This document shows positions 1 through 6,545 of a DNA stretch of 13,044 nt, piece after piece. The position numbers and the translations under genes were made by a program. The notes under the pieces are model-generated. The model had not been told where the DNA came from and searched no databases. It saw only the letters and a list, made by a program, of their open reading frames with translations. Source of the stretch: DASSRQ01 sp035701665 (GTDB taxonomy: Bacteria; Vulcanimicrobiota; Vulcanimicrobiia; Vulcanimicrobiales; Vulcanimicrobiaceae); contig DASSRQ010000335.1 in the NCBI GenBank assembly GCA_035701665.1, forward strand, positions 1 through 13,044, given 5' to 3'. Position 1 is the stretch's first letter, and each line of letters starts with the position of its first letter.

Positions 1-32
1 GGAGGCGTGGCCCCAGGCAGTAAGTCGTTATC
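1..32. other. Short non-coding edge downstream of dnaE2
   Basis: This is the 3' flank of dnaE2, which ends with TAG at 33-35. I see no hairpin with a T-run, so no terminator is visible before the window edge. The SOS operon may continue or terminate outside the window. Confidence 0.6.
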
Positions 33-3000
33 CTACTGAAAATTCCGCGAACGAACTCCGCCAACCACTTCTTCCGCATCGAAAGCCCACACCTTACGCG
101 CCAGCCAATCGATGCAGCCGGCTTCTTTCTGGAGTTGTCCCTCAACGATCACGGTCATCGACTGCCGGATCACGCGCCGGTACTTCTCGTAGATGTCCGG
201 GCGTACGATTACGTTGACCAGTCCCGTCTCGTCCTCGAGCGTTAAAAACACAAAGCCCTTTGCCGTGCCGGGCCGTTGGCGCGTGATGACCAAACCGCCA
301 ACGCGGCACACCAAATGGTTGGGCGCCTCGCGCAGTTTCGCCGCCGCCAGCACGCGCTGGTCGTCCAAGAACTTACGGAAGTGCGTCATTGGCTGCTCTT
401 TGGGCGTTACGCCGGTCGACCATAGATCGAACGAGGTTTCCTGACGGTTCGAGATCTTCTTGAACGCGGCCGACGGCTCGTGCACGTCCATCATTCGCCC
501 GAGTTCGCCGCGCGTCTCGCGTTCGTCCAGGCCGCGCAGCGCCCACATCGCATCGCGCCTCGTCTTGAACCAGGGCGTAAATGCGCCGGCAACCGCAAGA
601 TTCTCCATCGCTTCTTTTTCGAGTTGCGTGCGCTGTGCGAAAGTCAGCAGATCGTCGAACGGTCCCTGCGCCACCGCCGCTTCCAGCCGCTCTTTCTGTC
701 CTTCGCCCAAACCGCGCAGCAGATGAAAGCCCAAGCGCAGACTGCCGTCCGGCTCGACGAAACTGTAGTACTCGCTCGCATTCACCGTCATCGGCTTGAC
801 TTTGACGCCGTGCCGGCGCGCATCGTTCACCAGCACTTCGGTCGAGTAAAATCCCATCGGCTGCACGTTGAGAATCGCCGCCGCAAAGAGCGCCGGATAG
901 TGACACTTCAGATATGCAGACTCGTACGCGAGCAGCGCAAAACTTGCCGCATGCGATTCTGGGAAACCGTAATCGGCAAAGCCTTCCAGCATGTGAAACA
1001 GTTGCTCGGCCGCAGCACGATCGATGCCGTTCTCTACCATGCCGTTTACGAGTTTGGGCTGAATCTCCAGCATGCGTTCGCGCGAACGTTTGTGGCCCAT
1101 TGCGCGTCGCAGTTTATCGGCTTCGGCCGGTGAGAATCCGGCGGCTTCGATCGCCATGCGCATGCCCTGCTCTTGAAACAGCGGCACGCCGAGCGTGCGT
1201 TCGAGCACGGGTTTGAGTTTCGGATGCGGATACGTCACCGGTTCCAACCCCGAACGCCGCCGCAAGAACGGATGGATCATCTGCCCTTGAATCGGGCCGG
1301 GCCGGATGATCGCCACCTGCATGACGATGTCGTAAAAACAGTTCGGCTTCATGCGCGGCAGCATCGACTGCTGCGCACGCGACTCGATCTGGAAGACGCC
1401 GATCGTATCGGCCTTCGAGATCATCTCGTATGTCGCTTCGTCGTCGGCGGGAATCGTGTGCAGTTGCAGTGTCGGCGCGAGAGCTTGCGCGGCAACGCCG
1501 TCGTCCGGCTCCAACCGCACGCGTTCCATCTGCCCGTGCCGAGTTGTCGACGCAGCGGATGCAATCGACGACGCCAGACGATCGGGATGTCCCAGATCGG
1601 CTTCGGATAAGCGCGCATCGAGCGTGCGGATCCATTCGTCGCCGCGGTGCGTGCAGCGCGCGTGCAGGGCAAACGCCTCGCGCAACAGCGAGAGCATGCC
1701 CAAGCCCAACAGATCGATCTTAATCAACCCGAGTTCTTGCAGATCGTCTTTATCCCACTGCACGATCGTGCGGTCGCGCATCGTCGCCCACTCGATCGGC
1801 GCAACGCGCACCAGCGGATCGCGCGTGATCACCATGCCGCCCGAATGAATGCCCATGTGCCGCGGAAACCCGTCGATGCGCCGGCATAACGCAAACAGCA
1901 ACTCACCGATGGGGCCGTCGACCGACGGTTTGATGTGCGGGTCGGGGTTGTCGCCGTAATCGCGGCCGTGGAAACCGTGGTAGTCGTGCGCGTGACCTAA
2001 GCGCGGCGTTCGGGGTTTGCCTCTTTCGGGGGGTGGGTCGATCCTGCCCTTCGATACCTCAGGGTCCTTCGATACCTCAGGATGACATTGCGTTTCTTCA
2101 ACGCCCAACGCGCCCGTCAAAGACTCGCGAGCATCGAAGTCCTTCGCCACCGCATCCACTTGCGCCAGCGTGAGTCCAATCGCTTTACCGATATCGCGAA
2201 TCGCCGAACGCGCGTGATACGTGATCACTTCGGCCGCCATCGCCGCGTGCGTTCGTCCGTAGCGATCGTAGACGTATTGAATCACCTTCTCGCGATCTTG
2301 GTGCGCAAAGTCGATGTCGATGTCGGGAATCTCTTCGCGCCCTTCGGACATGAAGCGTTCGAACAGCAGGTTCATCCCGATCGGATCCACCGCCGTAATC
2401 CCGAGCGCGTAACACACCGCGCTGTTCGCCGCCGATCCGCGCCCTTGGCAGAGCACCCGCAGTTCTTGGGCCGCACGGACGATATCCCACACGATCAAGA
2501 AATAGCCCGCCAGATCCATCCGTGCGATCATGCCGAGTTCGTACTCGAGTTGCCGTTCGACGTTGGTGGCAATAGGCGTTCCGTAACGTTCGGCCGCGCC
2601 GCGATAGACGAGATCGCGCAGATAACTCTGCCGCGTGTAGCCGTCGGGCACCGGAAAGACCGGGAACTGCCCGGCAAGTTTATCTAACCGGAACGCACAG
2701 CGCTCGGCGATAACGAGTGTGTTCTTCACCGCCTGCGGATACGCCGAAAAGATCTGCGCCATCATCCGCGGCGTCTTCAGGTGATACTCCGAGTTCGGAC
2801 GCAGCAGCGCATCCTCGCGCGCCTGCTGCAGATTGGTGCGGTTCTTGATGCAGAACAGCACGTCGGCCAAACGCCCGTGTTCTTTGAGCGCGTACATCAC
2901 CCCGTTGGTCGCTACCAGCGGAATATCGAGTTCTGCCGAACGCTCCGCCAGCACGCGGCACGTGCGCGCATCCTGCGCGTGCAGATGATGCTGCATCTCC

Positions 3001-3434
3001 AGATACAGCCGATCGCCGAACCGTTCGCGCAGACGACTCAGCCGTTCGACCCCGCTCTCCGCGGTAAGCACGATGAGTCCATCGCTGCGTCCGTCCAGAT
3101 CGCTTTCATGCAGCTGCGGCTCGTTCTTTGCGCCGCGCAGTTGACCGGCCGAGATAATCTGCGACAGATTGGCGTAGCCGCGTTCGTCTTCGGCCAGCGC
3201 AACGATCGGCGCGGCACCATCCGCGAAGGTGAGTTCGCTGCCGATGATGCCGGGCAGTTTCACCTCGGCCGCGGCGCGCGAAAACCGCACCGAGCCGTAC
3301 AGGCCGTTGCGATCGGTCAGCGCAAGCGCACCCAGCCCAAGCTGGGCTGCGACTTCTACGAGTTCTTCCGGGTGCGAGCCGCCTTCGAGAAACGTAAAGT
3401 TGGAGTGCGCGTGAAGTTCGGCGTAGCCGGCCAC
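33..3434 (-). CDS. dnaE2: Error-prone DNA polymerase III alpha subunit DnaE2 (ImuC)
   Basis: C-family translesion polymerase that extends past DNA lesions, working with ImuA and ImuB in the SOS mutasome. The 1133 residues show an N-terminal PHP domain (AELHAHSNFTF, with metal-type His8 and His10; LALTDRNG about residue 40), then the palm motif PDIDIDF at 370-376 (Asp371 and Asp373 match the catalytic pair of the C family) and IKIDLLGLG with the third Asp at 574. Fingers (FQEQGMRMAIEAAGF), helix-hairpin-helix (LRGLGEGQKERL) and a C-terminal OB fold (RVGGLVITRQRPGTAKG) follow. The start is GTG, the first possible start after the in-frame TAA of the preceding gene; it directly precedes the PHP motif and has no Shine-Dalgarno. 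It is the last gene of the imuA operon. At 1133 aa it is longer than the roughly 1050-1080 aa I expect. Two extra segments explain this: about residues 440-500, containing a dispersed repeat, and about 592-657. Confidence 0.96.
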   Translation of the reverse strand: MAGYAELHAHSNFTFLEGGSHPEELVEVAAQLGLGALALTDRNGLYGSVRFSRAAAEVKLPGIIGSELTFADGAAPIVALAEDERGYANLSQIISAGQLRGAKNEPQLHESDLDGRSDGLIVLTAESGVERLSRLRERFGDRLYLEMQHHLHAQDARTCRVLAERSAELDIPLVATNGVMYALKEHGRLADVLFCIKNRTNLQQAREDALLRPNSEYHLKTPRMMAQIFSAYPQAVKNTLVIAERCAFRLDKLAGQFPVFPVPDGYTRQSYLRDLVYRGAAERYGTPIATNVERQLEYELGMIARMDLAGYFLIVWDIVRAAQELRVLCQGRGSAANSAVCYALGITAVDPIGMNLLFERFMSEGREEIPDIDIDFAHQDREKVIQYVYDRYGRTHAAMAAEVITYHARSAIRDIGKAIGLTLAQVDAVAKDFDARESLTGALGVEETQCHPEVSKDPEVSKGRIDPPPERGKPRTPRLGHAHDYHGFHGRDYGDNPDPHIKPSVDGPIGELLFALCRRIDGFPRHMGIHSGGMVITRDPLVRVAPIEWATMRDRTIVQWDKDDLQELGLIKIDLLGLGMLSLLREAFALHARCTHRGDEWIRTLDARLSEADLGHPDRLASSIASAASTTRHGQMERVRLEPDDGVAAQALAPTLQLHTIPADDEATYEMISKADTIGVFQIESRAQQSMLPRMKPNCFYDIVMQVAIIRPGPIQGQMIHPFLRRRSGLEPVTYPHPKLKPVLERTLGVPLFQEQGMRMAIEAAGFSPAEADKLRRAMGHKRSRERMLEIQPKLVNGMVENGIDRAAAEQLFHMLEGFADYGFPESHAASFALLAYESAYLKCHYPALFAAAILNVQPMGFYSTEVLVNDARRHGVKVKPMTVNASEYYSFVEPDGSLRLGFHLLRGLGEGQKERLEAAVAQGPFDDLLTFAQRTQLEKEAMENLAVAGAFTPWFKTRRDAMWALRGLDERETRGELGRMMDVHEPSAAFKKISNRQETSFDLWSTGVTPKEQPMTHFRKFLDDQRVLAAAKLREAPNHLVCRVGGLVITRQRPGTAKGFVFLTLEDETGLVNVIVRPDIYEKYRRVIRQSMTVIVEGQLQKEAGCIDWLARKVWAFDAEEVVGGVRSRNFQ
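2048..2086. repeat. Dispersed intragenic repeat, two tandem units, in dnaE2
   Basis: Two identical 16-base units, CCTTCGATACCTCAGG, lie at 2048-2063 and 2066-2081, followed by ATGAC. The 18-base period keeps the reading frame and encodes HPEVSKDPEVSKG in DnaE2 (about residues 450-463). It belongs to the same sequence family as the element at 4614-4678 in imuB (CTGAG, 4-5 bases, TCGAAG). Such short elements are known as dispersed repeats in many GC-rich bacterial genomes. They usually sit between genes, so a copy inside a polymerase gene is notable. Confidence 0.8.
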
Positions 3435-3440
3435 GAACGA

Positions 3441-3860
3441 TTACTGCAGATGCACGCTGCCGTCGGCGGCGATGCGCCACTGCGGATTCCAGGCAACTTC
3501 CCACACGTGGCCGTCGGGATCGCTGAAATAGCCGGAGTAGCCGCCCCAAAATGTCTCTTCCGGCGTTTTGAGCGCTTTTGCGCCCGCTTCAACCGCCTGG
3601 GCAAACACGCCATCCACTTCTTCTTTATCGCGTCCGTTGTAGGCAAGCGAAACACCGCTGAATGCGGCGCGTTCGCGCGGCAGCTTTGCATCGTCGGCGA
3701 GCATATCGGTATTCCATAAACCGAAGATCGTGCCGCCGAGTTGAAAGAACGCCACCTCCGGATGGTCGTTGCCGCATTTCCATCCTAGGCGCTCGTAGAA
3801 CGCTTTGGCCGCCGCGACGTCGCGCACGCCGAGTGTGACCAAACTAAGGCGCTGTTCCAT
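3441..3860 (-). CDS. VOC-fold (glyoxalase/bleomycin-resistance-like) protein
   Basis: A 139-residue single-domain protein of the vicinal oxygen chelate superfamily. It opens with the family's beta-strand/helix pattern (LSLVTLGVRDVAAAKAFYERLGW) and ends with the hallmark GYFSDPDGHVWEVAWNP near residues 108-125. Family members are isomerases, dioxygenases, thiol transferases or drug-binding proteins; the substrate cannot be read here. The first-strand metal His (usually near DHV) is absent, replaced by SLVTL, so a canonical glyoxalase I metal site is doubtful. The ATG is preceded by a good Shine-Dalgarno, AAGGAAG (3867-3873), six bases upstream. It lies 20 bp after the GIY-YIG gene and 6 bp before dnaE2, in the SOS operon. 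A link to DNA damage, for example disarming a genotoxin, is inference only; it may be a passenger. Confidence 0.88.
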   Translation of the reverse strand: MEQRLSLVTLGVRDVAAAKAFYERLGWKCGNDHPEVAFFQLGGTIFGLWNTDMLADDAKLPRERAAFSGVSLAYNGRDKEEVDGVFAQAVEAGAKALKTPEETFWGGYSGYFSDPDGHVWEVAWNPQWRIAADGSVHLQ

Positions 3861-3866
3861 GCAATA

Positions 3867-3873
3867 CTTCCTT
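3867..3873 (-). promoter_or_regulatory. Shine-Dalgarno of the VOC gene
   Basis: AAGGAAG on the minus strand, six bases before the ATG at 3860. It is the strongest ribosome binding site in this operon and fixes the VOC start. dnaE2 downstream has none, so dnaE2 translation probably depends on ribosomes that entered here. Confidence 0.7.
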
Positions 3874-3880
3874 ACTTAAA

Positions 3881-4375
3881 TTAACGCGAGAGCCAGGAGC
3901 CCAGCATCCGCAGATCCATGCGCGGACGCAGTTGCGGGCAACCGGACGTACAGACGTGAACGGAACGGATCCGTTCGCGCATCTGCTCGCGCGAGGTTTT
4001 GAAATACTCTTCGATGATGGGGTGCGCGTAGAACAGCTCGTTCTTCACGCGCAGGCTCGCAAACCGCCGGTGCGCGAACCGCTCCGCCGGCTGATCGCCC
4101 ACGAAACAGGCGCGCAGGCTCAACCGGCCGCGGTACTGCGGCTGCAGTTCGCGGATGCGGCGCATCGGATGTTCGGAGAACCCGATCTTGTACACGAGTT
4201 GCTCCATCACGCCCGGAACGGCAAGCAGATAGACAAAGCCGAAGTTGAAGCCGGCCAGTTCTTCGAGCGGCGAGAGCATGTGCGCGGTGCGCGTAATCTC
4301 CCCGCTTTGCAGCCAGTTCCACGCGACGGTTTGAAACCGTTCGCACGCCGTTTCGCTCGGCAGTTCGTCAATCAT
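3881..4375 (-). CDS. GIY-YIG nuclease-superfamily protein (T5orf172/MUG113-like)
   Basis: A 164-residue protein with a compact GIY-YIG-type domain at about residues 46-117: GFVYLLAV (Tyr49, the GIY strand), VYKIGFSEHPMRRIREL (Tyr62 and Gly65 as the YIG element, Arg72/Arg73 where the catalytic Arg falls), a helix with ERFAHRRFASLR, and NELF with Glu113 at the place of the metal-binding Glu. All key positions appear kept, so nuclease activity is plausible. The arrangement resembles the T5orf172/MUG113 branch, often attached to other DNA-acting domains. An open frame runs upstream to 4495, but ATG at 4375 is favoured because GAGG lies five bases before it and it overlaps the imuB stop as ATGATTGA. 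It is the third gene of the SOS operon. That position suggests a role in processing damaged DNA (inference). A short C-terminal CTSGC occurs near residue 141. Confidence 0.82.
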   Translation of the reverse strand: MIDELPSETACERFQTVAWNWLQSGEITRTAHMLSPLEELAGFNFGFVYLLAVPGVMEQLVYKIGFSEHPMRRIRELQPQYRGRLSLRACFVGDQPAERFAHRRFASLRVKNELFYAHPIIEEYFKTSREQMRERIRSVHVCTSGCPQLRPRMDLRMLGSWLSR

Positions 4376-5804
4376 ACGAGCCTCGCAGATACCAGTGCGA
4401 TCCTTGGCGGTAGATGCGGCAAAGCATTCCGTCTTCCAATAAGACATCGTACTCGTCGCGCACGACCGGATCGTGAAACCAGCCGTCGTCCACACGCCAC
4501 GGTCCCGCGCAGTTGAGCACGCGTTTGTGCTGTACCCGCTGCGGCGCGTTGGCGTTCATGGTGACGTCGATCTCTTTTACAGTTAAGAGTTTGAGCTGGG
4601 GAATGATTGCCGTGTCATCCTGAGCCCCACCTCTGTCATCCTGAGCCCGTCGAAGGACCGCTGAGCTTGTCGAAGCGACGCGAAACTCCTCAAACCCATA
4701 ACGCCGTTCCAAAACCGCCGCCGGGCGCGTATGCGCGCGCTGCGGCATGCTTCCCGTCGCCGCTTGCAAACGCGCCAGCGCAACCGCCAGCGCCTGCGGA
4801 TCCGCACCGTTCTGTCCGAACAGCGTCGCGACTGCGCCGCACTCTTCCAACTGCATCGCCTGCATGCGCAGCCCCGTCACCGGCGCATCGAAGACGATCG
4901 GCTCGAGTTTCGCGCGGATCACGTCCAGCATCACTCGCGGGTCGCCCGTCGCCTGCGCAAACCCCGCATCGACTTCGCGCAAGTCGCCGTTTTCGCACTC
5001 GAACGTCAACTTCACGGTATTGGTCGCTCTGCCGGCACGTTCCAGATCGCGGCAGACGCGATCGGCCAGTACGCGCAACGCGAACAAAACCTGTTCCAGC
5101 GCCTGCGCGCTGCCTTCGCCGAATACCGCGGCATCGATCTGTAACTCGTGCGCGCGCGGACGCAGCGGCGTCGGGTCGATCCCGCGCGCGCGTTCGTGCC
5201 ACACCGCCGCTTCTTTCCCGAACCGGCGCACGAACGGTCCGTGCGGCAGCGCGGCGAGTTCTTCCAACCGGTGCACGCCCAGCAGGTGCAGCCGTTCGAT
5301 TGCGCGCGGATCGATCTGCAGCACGTGCAGCGGCAGTTTCCCGATATTGTCGTCCGGCGCATACGTGCGCGCATATGCCAGAAACTTATTCTCCGCCACC
5401 GCCGCGCGCACGGGCAGGTCGAAGCCGCGTAGTGCATGCAGCGCGCGCCGCATCCACGCATCCGCATCGCCGTTGATGCCGCGCATCTCTAAATACGCCG
5501 TGCCTTCACCGCTGTCGTCAACCAGCGGCGAGACCGCATCGAGCGCATCCAGCATATCCATCCACGTTGCATGCGCGTGCTGCGCATCGTGGACCAAGAC
5601 GTGCACGCGATCCGCCGCGGCACGCGCCTGCAGCACCGTATGTCCGACGCGTGCGCCGAGCGCATGGGCTCCGGAGTCGACTTCGATAACGCGTCCGCGA
5701 TCGGGCTTGTCTGCCAAGACCGCAGGTTCGTCGTCGCCGATGTCGGGGCGGTCGCGGCGCGCCAGCGCCAATCCGAATGTTGGAACGTGAACGCACAAAA
5801 TCAT
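4368..5804 (-). CDS. imuB: ImuB: catalytically inactive Y-family DNA polymerase homologue
   Basis: Scaffold protein of the SOS mutasome. In characterised bacteria ImuB links DnaE2 to the sliding clamp but does not polymerise. The 478 residues begin MILCVHVPTFGLALARR, where active Y-family enzymes have an Asp-rich first strand; here the acidic residues are replaced. The second catalytic motif (SxDE) is likewise lost (DDSGEGTAYLEM). The middle part shows finger and little-finger-like helices. The last 55 residues (CAGPWRVDDGWF...GSHWYLRGSYD) match the ImuB C-terminal DUF6504-type domain. QLKLL at residues 403-407 is a possible degenerate clamp-binding motif. The frame is open further upstream to 6050, but ATG 5804 is chosen: GGAG (5812-5815) lies seven bases before it, it overlaps imuA as ATGA, and the family start fits. 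Residues about 376-398 are encoded by an inserted dispersed repeat. Confidence 0.93.
   Translation of the reverse strand: MILCVHVPTFGLALARRDRPDIGDDEPAVLADKPDRGRVIEVDSGAHALGARVGHTVLQARAAADRVHVLVHDAQHAHATWMDMLDALDAVSPLVDDSGEGTAYLEMRGINGDADAWMRRALHALRGFDLPVRAAVAENKFLAYARTYAPDDNIGKLPLHVLQIDPRAIERLHLLGVHRLEELAALPHGPFVRRFGKEAAVWHERARGIDPTPLRPRAHELQIDAAVFGEGSAQALEQVLFALRVLADRVCRDLERAGRATNTVKLTFECENGDLREVDAGFAQATGDPRVMLDVIRAKLEPIVFDAPVTGLRMQAMQLEECGAVATLFGQNGADPQALAVALARLQAATGSMPQRAHTRPAAVLERRYGFEEFRVASTSSAVLRRAQDDRGGAQDDTAIIPQLKLLTVKEIDVTMNANAPQRVQHKRVLNCAGPWRVDDGWFHDPVVRDEYDVLLEDGMLCRIYRQGSHWYLRGSYD
4614..4678. repeat. Dispersed intragenic repeat cluster in imuB
   Basis: GTCATCCTGAGC occurs at 4614-4625 and again at 4635-4646 (21-base period). 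The second copy runs into CTGAGCCCGTCGAAGGA (4641-4657), followed by CTGAGCTTGTCGAAGCGA (4661-4678). The cluster is in frame and encodes roughly TSSAVLRRAQDDRGGAQDDT in ImuB. It is the same repeat family as 2048-2086. The CTGAGCTTGTCGAAG form is widespread in bacterial genomes, so these are probably mobile REP-like elements rather than ImuB-specific sequence. Confidence 0.8.
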
Positions 5805-6490
5805 GAGGCCGCTCCAATGTGCAGACGTGCGACGGCGCCCGGCGCCGCGCGTTTGTGTTTGAGCACGTGCGCGTGCATCTCGTAACCCGCAAGCCCGCCC
5901 ATCAGGCCGCTGCCGTCCGCCCACACCACACGGTCGATCGCGCAGCGCACGCGCGTCGAGGCGAAGTACGCAAGTTCCGTCGACGGATGCAGCGCCAGCG
6001 AGAGCAGCAGCGTCCCGCTCTTCTGCGCGAGCCCGCACAGCCGCGACCATACCGTCCCGCGCAGCGGCACCGCCGGCATGACCACCAGCGAGAACGCCTT
6101 GGCGCGCAGCAGAATATCCGCGCTGCGTGCGATCTCCAGCGGCGAGACCGCCGTTGCGATCAGCAGCCGCTCCAGCACCACGCCCGCGCGCTCCAGATCG
6201 GGCGGATAGAGCGAGCCGTCGTCGACGATGGCCGCCAGGCCGTCCGCGGTCGCGCGCGCCAGCATGCCGGCTACCAGCGCCGTCTTGCCCGCGCTCGGCG
6301 CGCCTTCGAACGTGCCCACTGTCCCGCGCGGAAAGCCGCCCGAGAGGGCTTCGTCCAATGCGGGAAAACCTGTCGCGAACGCATCCGCCACGGCGGCGAC
6401 GATGCGGCCGCCCGCCCGCACGTCCAGACCCGCTTTGAGGCTTTCAAAAGTGGCTGAAACGGAGGGGCCGAGGCAAGGTGCAGAGTTCAT
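5801..6490 (-). CDS. imuA: ImuA: RecA-like SOS mutagenesis protein
   Basis: First gene of the SOS mutasome operon. The 229-residue protein resembles a reduced RecA/SulA-type ATPase fold: a GFPALDEALSGGFPRGTVGTFEG lead-in, a Walker A motif GAPSAGKT at 63-70, hydrophobic beta strands (FSLVVMPAV, TLLLSLAL) and a late VVWADGSGLMGGLAG segment. It lacks most of the RecA DNA-binding and oligomerisation regions, as expected for the ImuA family. In characterised systems ImuA binds ImuB and RecA and is needed for induced mutagenesis. It overlaps imuB by ATGA. Its promoter, with a LexA box, lies immediately upstream; the predicted transcript starts only 2-4 bases before the ATG and no Shine-Dalgarno is present, so the mRNA is probably leaderless. 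Family lengths are near 220-260 aa, so it looks complete. Confidence 0.9.
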   Translation of the reverse strand: MNSAPCLGPSVSATFESLKAGLDVRAGGRIVAAVADAFATGFPALDEALSGGFPRGTVGTFEGAPSAGKTALVAGMLARATADGLAAIVDDGSLYPPDLERAGVVLERLLIATAVSPLEIARSADILLRAKAFSLVVMPAVPLRGTVWSRLCGLAQKSGTLLLSLALHPSTELAYFASTRVRCAIDRVVWADGSGLMGGLAGYEMHAHVLKHKRAAPGAVARLHIGAAS

Positions 6491-6499
6491 GGGAGAACC

Positions 6500-6528
6500 A
6501 TCCTAATCGAACATATGTTCGATGTCAA
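6500..6528 (-). promoter_or_regulatory. Sigma-70-type promoter of the imuA operon
   Basis: On the minus strand, -35 TTGACA (6523-6528) is a perfect consensus, followed by a 17-base spacer and -10 TAGGAT (6500-6505). Only nine bases separate the -10 from the imuA ATG (6490), so transcription should begin at about 6492-6494, giving a leaderless or near-leaderless message. The spacer is filled by the LexA box, an arrangement in which bound repressor blocks polymerase directly. Confidence 0.85.
6506..6523. promoter_or_regulatory. LexA SOS box (Gram-positive-type consensus)
   Basis: ATCGAACATATGTTCGAT is a perfect 18-base palindrome. Its core CGAACATATGTTCG (6508-6521) fits the CGAAC-N4-GTTCG box recognised by LexA of Bacillus, actinobacteria and several other phyla, not the E. 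coli CTGT-N8-ACAG type. The core sits entirely between the -35 and -10 of the imuA promoter. It is also only 22-24 bp upstream of the hyuA start on the other strand. Confidence 0.92.
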
Positions 6529-6545
6529 TTAACAACGACGCGGCT

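Noticed and set aside
2048..2086. Tandem repeat units as a CRISPR array
   Set aside because: Only two units, with a 2-base gap and no unique spacers.
2781..3719. 312-codon plus-strand frame opposite the dnaE2 start and VOC gene
   Set aside because: It spans two real genes on the other strand and has no recognisable domain or ribosome binding site.
4747..5790. 347-codon plus-strand frame opposite imuB
   Set aside because: Ser/Arg-rich shadow frame. ImuB has clear family motifs on the minus strand.
5805..6050. Upstream in-frame extension of imuB
   Set aside because: It lies wholly within imuA, is Arg/Ala-rich and has no family similarity. ATG 5804 has a Shine-Dalgarno and an ATGA overlap.
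6522..6545. Alternative hyuA start at ATG 6522
   Set aside because: This ATG is part of the LexA palindrome, and the eight extra residues are not part of the family N terminus. It cannot be fully excluded.
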